DNA of 64,000 nt from Streptomyces sp. CB01635 (GCF_002803065.1 NZ_NNBL01000005.1:1-64000), one strand, 5' to 3'; positions 7,736-16,796 are shown, counted from the stretch's first letter. Program-made: numbers and translations. The notes: a model not told the origin generated them from the letters alone.

Positions 7736-9079
7736 TCAGTGATGTGGCTCCCGGCGCGCCGACGTTGAAGGGTCGCTGCCTGCCGTCAGGTGCGTGGTGA
7801 ACCACGACCTCGCGAGGGCGGCGGCCCGGTCGAGCGCTCCGGGTTCCTCGAAGAGATGCGTCGCTCCGGGCACGATCTCCAGCCGGTTCTCGCAACGGAG
7901 TTGAGCCTGGGCGGCACGGTTGAGGTCGAGCACCATCGTGTCGGCCCCGCCGACGATGAGCAGGGTCGGCGCTCGTACGTCGCCGAGGCGGGGTCCGGCC
8001 AGGTCCGGCCGTCCGCCGCGGGACACCACCGCGCCGATGTCCGGGTCGTCGGCGGCCGCCCGGAGCGCCGCCGCGGCCCCGGTGCTGGCACCGAAGTATC
8101 CGATCGGCGCCGACTCGCGGTCGCGCAGCCAGCGGGTGGCTCCGGCCAGCCTGCCGGCAAGCGTGCCGATGTCGAAGACGTTGTCCCGGTCGGCTTCCTC
8201 GGCGGGCGTGAGCAGGTCGAACAGCAGCGTGCCGAGGCCCGCTTCCTGCAACACCTCCGCCACCGCACGATTACGCGGGCTGTGCCGGCTGCTGCCGGAG
8301 CCATGGGCGAACATCACCAGCCCCGCGGCACCTTCCGGCCGTGCGAGGTCTCCGGCCAGCCGGACTCCGGCGGCCTCCACCTCCACGCCGGCCGTGACCG
8401 GTGCCTGCCGGACGCGTGCGGGGTCCGCCAAGGCCCGTGCCAGACACCCGGCCACTTCCTCGTCCGTGGTCTGCGTGAAGTCGCCGTACCACTCACCGAC
8501 GGAACCGAACAGGGGCTGTACGGAGAGGCACACCACGTCGTCGGCCACCACGCTCAGTCTGCGCACCGCGTCCGGCGGCGCGACCGGCACGGCGAGGACC
8601 ACGCGGGCCGCGCCCTGCGCCCGTACGACCTGGCACGCCGCCGCCGCCGTGGCGCCGGTGGCAATCCCGTCGTCCACGACGATCACGGTGCGGGCCTCGC
8701 CGGTCCTCGTGCGGGCCTCCTCGGTTGCCGGAGGCCGCCCGCCGCGGTACCTCCGTGCCCGCCGTTCCAGCTCCTGTCGCTCCGCGCGCTCGACGGCCGC
8801 GATGCGGTCCGGTTCGATCCCGCAGTGGCGCACGACGTCGTCGTTGAGGACCCGTACGCCGCCCTCGCCGATCGCGCCGAACGCCAGTTCCGGCTGGTAG
8901 GGGACGCCGAGCTTGCGGACCACGATCACATCGAGCGGGGCGCCGAGCGCACGCGCCACTTCGAAAGCCACCGGAACCCCGCCACGGGGCAGCCCGAGGA
9001 CGACCGGCTCCTCGTCACGCAGGTGTTGGACCGCTGCGGCCAGCCGCCGCCCGGCATCAGTACGATCCGTGAACCGCAC
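7736..9079 (-). CDS. Phosphoribosyltransferase fused to an alpha/beta hydrolase (dienelactone-hydrolase type)
   Basis: This is a 447-residue two-domain protein. The N-terminal about 210 residues are a type I PRTase fold with LGLPRGGVPVAFEVA and the PRPP loop VIVVDDGIATGAT. The C-terminal half, from about 230, is an alpha/beta hydrolase with the nucleophile elbow GYFGASTGAA (Ser in G-A-S-T-G), an Asp in GGADTMV and a His in GATHLFEE. GTG 9079 is chosen because it begins the PRTase fold and has AGAGGGG about 9 bases upstream; longer reading to 9547 crosses the next promoter. Such fusions are common in actinobacteria; the substrate is unknown. It is divergent from the phosphatase gene. Confidence 0.85.
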   Translation of the reverse strand: MRFTDRTDAGRRLAAAVQHLRDEEPVVLGLPRGGVPVAFEVARALGAPLDVIVVRKLGVPYQPELAFGAIGEGGVRVLNDDVVRHCGIEPDRIAAVERAERQELERRARRYRGGRPPATEEARTRTGEARTVIVVDDGIATGATAAAACQVVRAQGAARVVLAVPVAPPDAVRRLSVVADDVVCLSVQPLFGSVGEWYGDFTQTTDEEVAGCLARALADPARVRQAPVTAGVEVEAAGVRLAGDLARPEGAAGLVMFAHGSGSSRHSPRNRAVAEVLQEAGLGTLLFDLLTPAEEADRDNVFDIGTLAGRLAGATRWLRDRESAPIGYFGASTGAAAALRAAADDPDIGAVVSRGGRPDLAGPRLGDVRAPTLLIVGGADTMVLDLNRAAQAQLRCENRLEIVPGATHLFEEPGALDRAAALARSWFTTHLTAGSDPSTSARREPHH

Positions 9080-9263
9080 AGCGCTCGCCCCTCTCGGAGG
9101 CCCTCGCAGGTGACGGCAGGCACCTCCTGCCCTTACCTCTGGGCTAACCCCGTTCGCGGCGCCGCGCAACTCGGGGCGCGCGCACCGCGCGACCCGGGCC
9201 GCTCTCCGGCGCGACAATGGTGGTGCGGATGATGCGCTCCTTCGCGGAAGGGCGGCACCCCCT

Positions 9264-10067
9264 ATGCCGTACATATCGGTCACCGCGCTGAGCCACCCCG
9301 GACTCAGGCGCGAGCACAACGAGGACAGCCTGGTCGTCGGCCCATGGACGCTGTGCGGATCGGTGACGGAGAATCCGCAGACGATGGCGTTTCCGCTCGG
9401 CCATCCACTCGTGGTCGCTGTCGCCGACGGCATCGGCGGGCAGCCGGCCGGCGAGGTCGCCAGCAGCCTCGTCGTCCGCCGGCTCGCCTTGTTCGGGCCG
9501 GCGCTGGACGGCGAGGAAGCGGTTCGTGACGCGCTGGGGATGTGCAATCACGCCGTGTACGCGGCGGCCGACCGCGCCCCGGAGCTGTCCACGATGGGGA
9601 CGACCGTCGCAGGTGTCGTGATCCTCGAACAGGAACTGCTCGTATTCAACGTCGGCGACAGCAGGGTGATCGAAGTGGGCCCGGCTGGGGACGGCATCGA
9701 GACGAGTGCCGACGGCGGCCTCACCGGTGACCGGGCCGCCACGGACGACACCCTCCACCAGGTGAGCGTGGACGACAGCCCGCCGCTCGCGCACGGCCGG
9801 CGCACCACGTCGATCGTCACGCAGGCGCTCGGTGGCGCACCGACGTTCAGCGCGATCACGCCGCATGTCAGCACGTCCACGCTCACCCCAGGTACGCGCA
9901 TGCTGGTGTGCAGTGACGGCTTGACCGATCCCGTACTCGAGAGCGAGATCGACGATGTGCTTCGGGAGCACGACGGCGGACGGGCCGTCTTCGAGCTGTG
10001 GAAAGCCGCCATGGCCGCGGGCGGTCCCGACAACGTCACGATCGCGCTGGTCTCCCTGGCCGGCTGA
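9264..10067 (+). CDS. PP2C-family serine/threonine protein phosphatase
   Basis: The 267-residue soluble enzyme shows the PP2C metal motifs in order: REHNED (residue 18 on), VADGIGG, MGTTV, VGDSR, CSDGLTD and GGPDNVT. The Asp residues bind the two Mg/Mn ions used to dephosphorylate Ser/Thr. There is no membrane span. It is divergent from the PRTase-hydrolase and convergent with the reductase gene, with no kinase adjacent, so the partner kinase is elsewhere. Confidence 0.92.
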   Translation: MPYISVTALSHPGLRREHNEDSLVVGPWTLCGSVTENPQTMAFPLGHPLVVAVADGIGGQPAGEVASSLVVRRLALFGPALDGEEAVRDALGMCNHAVYAAADRAPELSTMGTTVAGVVILEQELLVFNVGDSRVIEVGPAGDGIETSADGGLTGDRAATDDTLHQVSVDDSPPLAHGRRTTSIVTQALGGAPTFSAITPHVSTSTLTPGTRMLVCSDGLTDPVLESEIDDVLREHDGGRAVFELWKAAMAAGGPDNVTIALVSLAG

Positions 10068-10122
10068 CCCGGCAACGGCCGATCAGCCGACCGCTCCCGG
10101 CCATCGGCGGCCGCCTTGCCCG

Positions 10123-10686
10123 TCAGGCCGGGACATAGCGCAGCAGCACGATCCCGCTCCGGAAGGACTTCGAGTCCACGAGCCGCAGTCGCGGTACCTC
10201 GTACCCACCGGGGAAGAGGCGCCTGCCGCGGCCCTGGACGACGGGGTACACGAAGAGGCGGTACTCGTCGACGAGGCCCGCCTCGATCAACGTGTGGGCC
10301 AAGCTGATACTGCCGGTGAGCACGATGTCCTTGCCGCCCTCCAGCGCCTTCAGGGCAGTGACCTCCTTGACCGCGTCGCCGGACAGAACGATCGAGTTCT
10401 CCCACTGCGGGTCCTCGATCGAGCCGGACACGACGTACTTCCGCACCTGGTTGAGGTAGTCGGAGATGCCCGTGGTGTCGTCGGTCAGCCCGGGCCAGTA
10501 GCCGCGGAAGTCCTCGAAGGTTCGCCGGCCCACGAGCAGCGCATCTGCCTCGCTGTCCTGACGGTGGCCCTCCGCCAGCACATCGGCCATGTCCGCGTTG
10601 CCCTGGGCCTGTGGTTCGAACCAGTCGGTGAGCATCTCGACGCAACCGTCGACGGTGATGTTCTGAGTGATCGCCAGAGTGCGCAT
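10123..10686 (-). CDS. Dihydrofolate reductase-like (RibD C-terminal domain) oxidoreductase
   Basis: The 187-residue protein begins MRTLAITQNITVDGCVEML, has the LLVGRRTFEDF loop and the VLTGSISLAHTLIEAGLVDEYRLFVYPVVQGRGRRLF block. This is the signature of the RibD-C/DHFR-like NADPH reductases. ATG 10686 is set by AGGAGG nine bases upstream. Members reduce pteridine or aminouracil-like substrates, but most standalone copies are uncharacterised. A paralogous family member lies at 56.8 kb. It is convergent with the phosphatase gene. Confidence 0.85.
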   Translation of the reverse strand: MRTLAITQNITVDGCVEMLTDWFEPQAQGNADMADVLAEGHRQDSEADALLVGRRTFEDFRGYWPGLTDDTTGISDYLNQVRKYVVSGSIEDPQWENSIVLSGDAVKEVTALKALEGGKDIVLTGSISLAHTLIEAGLVDEYRLFVYPVVQGRGRRLFPGGYEVPRLRLVDSKSFRSGIVLLRYVPA

Positions 10687-10777
10687 CCCGCGCCTCCTCC
10701 TGAGCCGTGGCTGGTCCACCCTTCATGACCGCGCCCGCCCCGGAAAATCATCGGCGGCCCTCATCTGGCCTGCGCCG

Positions 10778-11209
10778 TTATGAGGTCGGGGTGCTGGAGG
10801 GCGGAGGCGGTGGGCCCGGCGGTCGGGATGGTGGGGGCGGAAACAGCGGTGGGGGTGGTGGGGGCGCCGGGAGAGGGCGGCTGCGCTGCCGGGGCGGGGC
10901 TTGTGAGGGGGCCGGGGGCGGCGGAGTGGGTGGCGGGGGCGGGGGCGGCTCGATCGCCGGCAGCAGGGGGCCGCCCTCGCGCAGCCGGGCGATGGTCAGC
11001 TCGGCGCGGCGGCGCGCCTGGGGGCCGTCGTCGCGTCCGTAGACGAGCCGGAGCCCCGCGCGGCCGAGGTTCTCGATGGAGTGCTGCTGGTAGCCGAGCG
11101 CGTGGGCGATCTCTTCGATCCGTCCCAGCCTGGCGGTTGTGGGGCGTCCGGGGATCAGCTCCACGCGGCCTCGGCCGTCGAAGCGCGCACGTACTTCGTC
11201 GTCCTTCAC
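10778..11209 (-). CDS. Small basic protein with a long polyproline tail, function unknown
   Basis: The 143-residue frame starts at GTG 11209, behind GGGAGTGGAG. Residues 1-80 are compact (VKDDEVRARFDGRGRVELIP, then RIEEIAHALGYQQHSIENLG and RRRAELTIARLREGG). The HALGYQQ segment reads like a small helix-turn-helix or helical element. The last about 55 residues are almost only Pro with Ser, Arg and Ala, in PPPPP runs. The globular part looks like a conserved Streptomyces protein but I cannot name it. The tail is made of simple-sequence C-rich DNA that may expand or contract. Upstream frame extensions past the GTG look non-coding. Confidence 0.5.
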   Translation of the reverse strand: MKDDEVRARFDGRGRVELIPGRPTTARLGRIEEIAHALGYQQHSIENLGRAGLRLVYGRDDGPQARRRAELTIARLREGGPLLPAIEPPPPPPPTPPPPAPSQAPPRQRSRPLPAPPPPPPLFPPPPSRPPGPPPPPSSTPTS

Positions 11210-11357
11210 CTGACTCCACTCCCGGGAAGGGCGGCAGCCACCTGGCTGCGCCACGCCACGATCCGTCTCTCCCCGACCGTAGAGCACCTGGGGTGCCGAC
11301 AGCGTCACAAGTCGGCACCCGGGGCATGGCGTGACCGGTCCAACACCGGTGTCGTCC

Positions 11358-11780
11358 TCAGGTGTTGAGGGTCTCGAGCAGTGCGGCGAGGCCGTCCGCG
11401 TAGATGCCGTGGAAGAGCTCCTCAACGTCGGCCTCGCTGACGCCGACGGGCGTGAACGAGCCCGTCCATTCCACCTGCGACGTTCCGGGTGCGCCGGGTA
11501 TGTCGCGCACCGTCAGCGTGGAGAGGTAGTCGGTGACAGGGAAGGGCGCCTGCTCGATGGCGTAGGAGTAGGTGCGCTTGTCGTGGTCGAAGGCCTTGAG
11601 GCGTTCGACGATGACGCCGCCGTCCTGGTTGGTCAGGCGACGCACGCGGCCGCCTTCGCTCAGCTCGCTCTTGGGGATGTACGGGAGCCAGTCGGGCAGG
11701 GAGTCGAAGCCGCCGATGAGCTGCCAGACGTCTTCGGCGGATCGGGGGAGGTCGATGGTGGCGGTGGCGGTGGTGGCCAT
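11358..11780 (-). CDS. SRPBCC (polyketide cyclase/START-like) ligand-binding protein
   Basis: The 140-residue protein shows the Bet v1-like pattern: N-terminal beta strand ATIDLPRSAEDVWQLIGGFD, SLPDWLPYI, GGRVRRLTN, and a C-terminal helix (EADVEELFHGIYADGLAALL). This fold binds hydrophobic small molecules. It lies 33 bases downstream of the aldo/keto reductase in the same orientation, so the two are probably one operon controlled by the divergent LysR gene. No catalytic residue can be assigned. Confidence 0.87.
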   Translation of the reverse strand: MATTATATIDLPRSAEDVWQLIGGFDSLPDWLPYIPKSELSEGGRVRRLTNQDGGVIVERLKAFDHDKRTYSYAIEQAPFPVTDYLSTLTVRDIPGAPGTSQVEWTGSFTPVGVSEADVEELFHGIYADGLAALLETLNT

Positions 11781-11813
11781 GTGCTGCTCCTTGCGTGTGC
11801 CGTGGAGTCGGGG

Positions 11814-12824
11814 TCAGGCAGTGGGGGTGGGGGCGTCGGCGGCGATGAGGTGCTCGTCGCGAAGGGCGGTCCAGAAGGCGGCCGGGACGTTCTCGTTGAG
11901 GGCGGCGACGTCTTCGGCGATGCGGCTGGGCCGGGTCGCGCCGGGGACGACGGCGGCCGTCGCCGGGTGCGCCAGGGCGAACTGCAGGGCGGCGGCCTTG
12001 ATGCTGACACCGTGCGCGGCGGCGAGCGCCTTGATCCGCTCGACCTTGGCGATGATGTCGGCCGGCGCCTTCTGGTACTCGAAGTGCTGGCCGCCGGCGA
12101 GGATGCCGGAGCTGTAGGGTCCGCCGACGACCATGTCGACGTTCTGCTCGGTGGCGGCGGGCAGGAGGCGCTGCAGGGACCGGTTGTGGTCGAGCAGGGT
12201 GTAGCGGCCGGCCAGGAGGAACGCGTCGGGCTTGGGCTCGTCCAGGTCGAGGGTGAGCTCGATCGGCTCCACGCGGTTGACGCCCAGGCCCCAGGCCTTG
12301 ATGACGCCCTCGTCGCGGAGGTTCTGCAGGACGCGGAAAGCACCGGTGCGCGCCGTCTCGTAGACGGCGAGCCAGTCGTCGCCGTGGAAGTCCTGGGCGA
12401 CGTCGTGCACCCAGACGATGTCGAGACGGTCCGTCTTCAGGCGCTCGAGGCTGTCCTCGATGGAGCGCAGGGTGGCGTCCGCGGTGTAGAGGTCGACCAT
12501 CTTGTTCGCGCGGCCGTGCTCGAACAGGCCGCCCTTCTCGCCCAGGTCGCGGTCGGCGGGGTCCTCCAGCTCGTCGAGGATGACGCGGCCGACTTTGGTG
12601 CTGAGCACGTACTCGTCGCGCGGCCGGCCTGCCAGCACCTCGCCCAGGCGCAGCTCGGACAGGCCCGCGCCGTAGAAGGGCGCGGTGTCGAAGTAGCGAA
12701 TGCCCTGGTCCCAGGCGGCTTCGACGGTGGCCGCGGCTTCCTCGTCCGGGATGCTGCGGAACATGTTGCCGAGCGGGGCGGTACCGAAGCCGAGGGATCC
12801 CGGCAGGAGGGACTTGATACCCAT
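11814..12824 (-). CDS. Aldo/keto reductase
   Basis: The 336-residue TIM-barrel oxidoreductase has the Asp-Tyr-Lys-His set visible in YFDTAPFYG, VLSTKVGR and IVWVHD, and the GSLGFGTAPLGNMF start. NADPH is presumed. The overall form resembles the AKR group that includes pyridoxal and fucose dehydrogenases. It is the first gene of a two-gene minus-strand operon with the SRPBCC protein, divergent from a LysR-type regulator with a palindrome between them. The substrate is unknown, but the regulator-AKR pair is a common inducible detoxification unit. Confidence 0.9.
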   Translation of the reverse strand: MGIKSLLPGSLGFGTAPLGNMFRSIPDEEAAATVEAAWDQGIRYFDTAPFYGAGLSELRLGEVLAGRPRDEYVLSTKVGRVILDELEDPADRDLGEKGGLFEHGRANKMVDLYTADATLRSIEDSLERLKTDRLDIVWVHDVAQDFHGDDWLAVYETARTGAFRVLQNLRDEGVIKAWGLGVNRVEPIELTLDLDEPKPDAFLLAGRYTLLDHNRSLQRLLPAATEQNVDMVVGGPYSSGILAGGQHFEYQKAPADIIAKVERIKALAAAHGVSIKAAALQFALAHPATAAVVPGATRPSRIAEDVAALNENVPAAFWTALRDEHLIAADAPTPTA

Positions 12825-12925
12825 GGTGGGAAACTTTCTGTTCGCGGCGTAATGCGGGGATCAGGATGCTTTTATCCTGCTCCGCGGCTCTTGCTCTGTC
12901 GAGGTTAGGATCGAGGAGTCAGACT

Positions 12926-12944
12926 GTCCAAGACTTGCTTGGAC
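12926..12944. promoter_or_regulatory. LysR-type operator GTCCAAG-N5-CTTGGAC
   Basis: Seven-base perfect inverted arms lie in the 145-base gap between the divergent aldo/keto reductase and LysR genes, 26 bases before the LysR start. Position and symmetry fit the recognition site of that regulator. Confidence 0.65.
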
Positions 12945-12969
12945 ACACTTGAGTCCCCCGAGGTCTTAC

Positions 12970-13884
12970 ATGCTTGACCTGCGACAACTTCGCTATTTCG
13001 TGGCCGTGGCCGAGGAGGAACACGTCGGCCGCGCCGCCGATCGCCTGCACATTTCCCAGTCACCGCTGAGCCGGCAGATCGCCCAGCTGGAGAAGAACCT
13101 GGGCCTGACCCTGTTCGAGCGCAGCCAGCAGCGCCTCCGCCTCACCTCCGACGGCCGCGTCTTCCTCACGGAGGCCACGGCCCTGCTGCGGCACGCGGAC
13201 CGGCTCGAGAATCTCGGCCGCCGCCTGGGCCGCGGCGAGGAAGGCGGCCTGTGCGTGGGATACGTCGGCGATGCCATGCACACCGGGATCCTGCCCCAGG
13301 CGCTGCGCGCCCTGCACGACGAGCGCCCGGGCATCCACGTCGCCCTCTACGACCTCACCGCGGCCCAGCAGTTCGAGGGCCTGCGCCAACGCAGTCTGGA
13401 CATCGCCCTCGTGCCGGAGGCACCCCCCGAGACGGACCCCGACCTGCGCAGCGCCCTCCTCCTCGAAGACCCCCTGCTCCTGGCCATGCCGAGCAGCCAC
13501 GCACTTGCGGGGCGGGCGGAAATCCTGCCCGAAGACCTCGACGATCAGCCGTGGATCGCCATCGAGAACAGCCAACAGCCCGCCTGGCGCGACGACTTCG
13601 TCGCCTCCTGCGCGGCGGCCGGGTTCACGCCCGACATCCGGCTCGAAGCCCCCGAGCCTCTCACCGCTCTCGGCCTGGCCGCGTCCGGCCTCGGCATGAC
13701 GCTCGTCCAGGAGAGCATGCTGCGAGGCGACACCCCAGGGGTCACCGTCCGTGAACTCCCCTGGTTCCAAAGGTCAGTACGCCTCTGGGCAGCATGGCAC
13801 CAGATCGATCTGCGCCCGGTCGTCACGTCCTTCCGCGCGACCGTGCTCACCACCAAGGACACCGCGGACGACCCCGTCAGGTGA
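12970..13884 (+). CDS. LysR family transcriptional regulator
   Basis: The protein has 304 residues, starting at ATG (MLDLRQLRYFVAVAEEEHVG). The N-terminal winged HTH contains RAADRLHISQSPLSRQIAQL, followed by the usual EKNLGLTLFERS dimer helix segment. The periplasmic-binding-like co-inducer domain follows from about residue 90. It is divergent from the aldo/keto reductase-SRPBCC operon, which it probably controls through the palindrome at 12926-12944. Its last 8 bases overlap the tail of the convergent MFS gene. The inducer is unknown. Confidence 0.92.
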   Translation: MLDLRQLRYFVAVAEEEHVGRAADRLHISQSPLSRQIAQLEKNLGLTLFERSQQRLRLTSDGRVFLTEATALLRHADRLENLGRRLGRGEEGGLCVGYVGDAMHTGILPQALRALHDERPGIHVALYDLTAAQQFEGLRQRSLDIALVPEAPPETDPDLRSALLLEDPLLLAMPSSHALAGRAEILPEDLDDQPWIAIENSQQPAWRDDFVASCAAAGFTPDIRLEAPEPLTALGLAASGLGMTLVQESMLRGDTPGVTVRELPWFQRSVRLWAAWHQIDLRPVVTSFRATVLTTKDTADDPVR

Positions 13885-15178
13885 GGCTGGCGGCGGCCTG
13901 CTCCCCCGTGCTCCGGGGCGCCTTCTCGCGGCGCGGGAGCAGCAGCGGGGTGGCCAGGAGCACGACTCCGGCGAGCGCGATCGCGATGCGCGGGCCGGTG
14001 ATGGCGGCGACGACACCCCACACGGCGGTCAGAGCCGCGATCGAGAGGCTGCTGCTGACCGACCACGCGGACAGCGTGCGGGCGACCCGGTCGGGGTCGG
14101 CGTGTTCGAGCCGGTAGGTGGCAAGCACCGGATTGAACAGGCCGCAGCAGGTCACCAGGCCGAGCTGGACGGCGACGACGAGCACGATTCCGGGGACTCC
14201 GGGCTGGACGAACGCCAGTCCGATGGGCCAGCACGCACGCAGCGCCCCGACGACGAGCATCACCTTGTGCTGCCCGAACCGTGCCACGAGCGGGTGCGCG
14301 ACGCGTGAGCCGATGAGTCCACCGATACATGGGGCCGCGAACGCGAGACCGTACTGCCAGGGTGCGAAGCCGAGTCGGCTCAGCATGAGCACGGCGATCA
14401 GCGGCTCGGAGGCCATGATGAGGCCGTTGACAACGATCGAGTTGAGGAACAGCGGGCGCAGCGTGCGGTGGCTGAGGATGTAGCGCCAGCCTTCGAGCAG
14501 ATCACCGGCGCGCAGCCGCGGTGCGGCGGCCCGCGCGGGGCGCGTTTCCGTCCCTCCGATGGCGCGGATGCCGAGCGCCGAGAGCAGGTAACTGACCGCG
14601 TCGGCGACCACGGTCGTCACGGGGCCGAACATCCCGATCGCGGCCCCGCCGAGCGGCGGCCCGACCACGATCGAGGTCCATGTCGTGGACTCGAACCGGC
14701 CGTTCGCTACGAGCAGGTCCTCCGGCGCCACGAGCGATTTCAGATACGCGCCGCCGGCCGCCCGGAAGGCGATGTCGGCCGCGGCGACGACGACGGAGAC
14801 GACGAGGAGCTGGGCGAAGCTGAGCCGGCCGAACGCGAACGCGGCGGGGACACTCATCAGTGCCGCGAACCGGATCAGGTCCATCGCGATCATGACGGGC
14901 CGCTTACGCCGGAACTCCATCCACGGCCCGAGCGGCACCGCGACCACGGCCCCCACGGCCCGCCCCGCGGCGGCCAGCGCCGCCACCTGGGTCGGTCCGG
15001 AGTGCAGCACGAGGATCGCGATCAAGGGGAACGCGCCGAACCCGAACCCGGTGCCGTACGAGCTGACCGCGAACGCAGCCCACAACCACCCGAACCGCCG
15101 CCCCAGCGCCCTCCTGCCCTTCACGCCCACCGCACCTCTCGCCGCCCCGAACAACCACACGCTGACCACCGACATCAA
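13877..15178 (-). CDS. MFS transporter (enterobactin-exporter-like, 12 spans)
   Basis: The 433-residue protein has a hydrophobic pattern of 10-12 helices, starting FGWLWAAFAVSSYGTGFGFG and with the motif-A-like PWMEFRRKRPVM after the second helix. The C-terminal tail is short and polar. MFS efflux proteins of this subtype export drugs or siderophores by proton antiport. It is convergent with the LysR gene (8-base overlap of the 3' ends) and sits upstream of nothing obviously related. The start may be the second Met (MSVVSVWL). The substrate is unknown. Confidence 0.85.
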   Translation of the reverse strand: MMSVVSVWLFGAARGAVGVKGRRALGRRFGWLWAAFAVSSYGTGFGFGAFPLIAILVLHSGPTQVAALAAAGRAVGAVVAVPLGPWMEFRRKRPVMIAMDLIRFAALMSVPAAFAFGRLSFAQLLVVSVVVAAADIAFRAAGGAYLKSLVAPEDLLVANGRFESTTWTSIVVGPPLGGAAIGMFGPVTTVVADAVSYLLSALGIRAIGGTETRPARAAAPRLRAGDLLEGWRYILSHRTLRPLFLNSIVVNGLIMASEPLIAVLMLSRLGFAPWQYGLAFAAPCIGGLIGSRVAHPLVARFGQHKVMLVVGALRACWPIGLAFVQPGVPGIVLVVAVQLGLVTCCGLFNPVLATYRLEHADPDRVARTLSAWSVSSSLSIAALTAVWGVVAAITGPRIAIALAGVVLLATPLLLPRREKAPRSTGEQAAASLT

Positions 15179-15280
15179 AGCGAGGAGCAGACGACGAGAT
15201 CAAACAACCGACCCGCCATGAGAACACAACCCATCGTTGTACCGAGACGCCGGTCGGCGTGGACGTCCCTGATCCGGGCC

Positions 15281-16675
15281 TCAGGCCTGCGCGATTCCCG
15301 GTTCGTCGCTATGCACGATGGCGCCCAGGACGTCGTTGAACGCCTCGGTGGAGCTGGGGTGGGTGTAGATCGCGTCGCGCAGATCGGTGGCGGTGATGCC
15401 GTGCCGCATGGCCAGCGCGACGGTGTTGATCAGTTCCTGCGCGTCGACGCTGAGGAGTGCGGCGCCCAGGATCCGGTCGCTCTCCGCGTCGATGACGAAC
15501 TTCATCAGGCCGCGGGTCTCCTCCACGGCGTAGGCCCGGGGCATGGCGACGATCTCTGCGACGGGCTGGCGTGTGATCTTGACCCGGTGTCCGGCGGCGC
15601 GGGCCTGCTTCTCGGTCAGGCCGACGGTTGCCAGCGGCGGGGTCATGAAGAGGGTGTGGGGTACGGCGACGCGGTCCGTGGTGGTGCGCTTGCCGCTCCC
15701 GACGAGCTGGTCCAGGACGATGCGGCTGTCGTCCAGGGAGACGTACGTGAACTGCGGCCCGCCGTTGACATCGCCCAGGGCGAAGATGTGCGGCTGGCTG
15801 GTACGCAGATACTCGTCCACCGCCACCGCTCCCCGCTCGGTGGTGAGCACTCCCGCGGCTGCCAGCCCCAACCCCTTCGTGACGGGAGCGCGCCCGGCGG
15901 CGGCCAGCACGGCGTCCACCTCGATGCTCGCGCCGACTCCGTCGCGTTCGTAGACCACGGTCGCAGCCGACCCGCCGTCGCGGATCTCCGTGACGCTGGA
16001 GCCGGACAGGACCTGGACGCCCTCGTCGACCAGAATCGCCTCGGCCGCCGCGGCGACGTCGTCGTCCTCCCGCCCGAAGATCTTCGGCGCCGCCTCGAAG
16101 ACGGTGACCTGGGAGCCGAACCGACGATAGATCGCGGCGAACTCGATCCCGAGATAGCCGCCACCGATGATCGCCAGCCGCTCCGGCAGCCAGGTCTGTT
16201 CGATGAGCTGGGTGCTCGTCACAGTGCGCGAGTTGTCCCGCAGCCCGGGGATGTCCGGGATGACCGGTTCTGAGCCGGTGTTGATCAGGATGATGTCTCC
16301 GGTGACGGTGATCCGGTCCGCGCCCTCCCCGACGACCACGGTGTGCGCGTCGGTGAACGACGCCCGTCCGGTGATCACCGTGACCGTGTCCGCCCCGTTC
16401 AGTGCCTCGTAGTTCCCGGCTCGGAACAGGGCCGTCAGCTCCTGAACCTGGTTGACCGCGTGTGCGTAGAACTCCTGAGGCGGGTCGTCCGGCCGGCGCT
16501 TGCCCGAGTGGTGCACCAGTGCCTTCGTCGGCACGCACCCGACGTTCGGGCAGGTCCCGCCGTACATCCGGTCGGACGCCTCGATCATCACAACTCGCTT
16601 GCCCAGTGCGCCCATCCGCCCGGCGACCGTCTTACCGCCCTTCCCGAATCCGATCACCACGAGATCGGCGTGCAT
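15281..16675 (-). CDS. RclA-like FAD disulfide oxidoreductase
   Basis: The 464-residue flavoprotein starts at ATG 16675 behind GGGGAG. FAD motif VVIGFGKGGKTVAGRMG is followed by the redox Cys pair in GGTCPNVGCVPTKALVH, the NADH-binding GGGYLGIEFA near residue 170, and the C-terminal HPSSTEAFND segment. The IGFGKGGKT plus GGTC.N.GC.PTK.LVH combination matches RclA (reactive-chlorine resistance, metal-linked reductase) better than classical dihydrolipoyl dehydrogenase or mercuric reductase. It lacks an N-terminal metal-binding domain. It ends in the short gap before the MFS gene; the upstream gene encodes a mycothiol-type enzyme, which fits thiol/oxidant defence. The exact substrate is inferred. 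Confidence 0.88.
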   Translation of the reverse strand: MHADLVVIGFGKGGKTVAGRMGALGKRVVMIEASDRMYGGTCPNVGCVPTKALVHHSGKRRPDDPPQEFYAHAVNQVQELTALFRAGNYEALNGADTVTVITGRASFTDAHTVVVGEGADRITVTGDIILINTGSEPVIPDIPGLRDNSRTVTSTQLIEQTWLPERLAIIGGGYLGIEFAAIYRRFGSQVTVFEAAPKIFGREDDDVAAAAEAILVDEGVQVLSGSSVTEIRDGGSAATVVYERDGVGASIEVDAVLAAAGRAPVTKGLGLAAAGVLTTERGAVAVDEYLRTSQPHIFALGDVNGGPQFTYVSLDDSRIVLDQLVGSGKRTTTDRVAVPHTLFMTPPLATVGLTEKQARAAGHRVKITRQPVAEIVAMPRAYAVEETRGLMKFVIDAESDRILGAALLSVDAQELINTVALAMRHGITATDLRDAIYTHPSSTEAFNDVLGAIVHSDEPGIAQA

Positions 16676-16697
16676 CGTCTTCTCCCCGTCCGAGTCC

Positions 16698-16733
16698 GTG
16701 TCCGGGTACGTGTCCATGTCCCTGTACGTGTCC
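16698..16733. repeat. Two 18-bp imperfect tandem repeats before the flavoprotein start
   Basis: GTGTCCGGGTACGTGTCC is followed directly by ATGTCCCTGTACGTGTCC (15 of 18 identical). The unit lies 23-58 bases upstream of the start codon, in the leader. The frame through it stays open, so an alternative longer start at 16741 is formally possible, but the ribosome site supports 16675. Confidence 0.55.
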
Positions 16734-16796
16734 TTGGTCATGTCGATCCCACTGTCCGATTCCGTTCTTCCGTGTCGGTGGCGGTGTGTGAGGGGT

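Noticed and set aside
10790..10960. GGGGGC-rich tract read as a minisatellite or origin-like repeat
   Set aside because: It is the polyproline codon run of the minus-strand gene and has no fixed period.
11331..12908. 525-codon plus-strand frame over the aldo/keto reductase and SRPBCC genes
   Set aside because: Acidic, repetitive Val/Gly/Glu/Asp composition typical of antisense shadows; the minus-strand proteins are recognised families.
14468..16273. 601-codon plus-strand frame over the MFS and flavoprotein genes
   Set aside because: Low-complexity Arg/Gly/Pro translation with no domain; both genes on the other strand have clear motifs.
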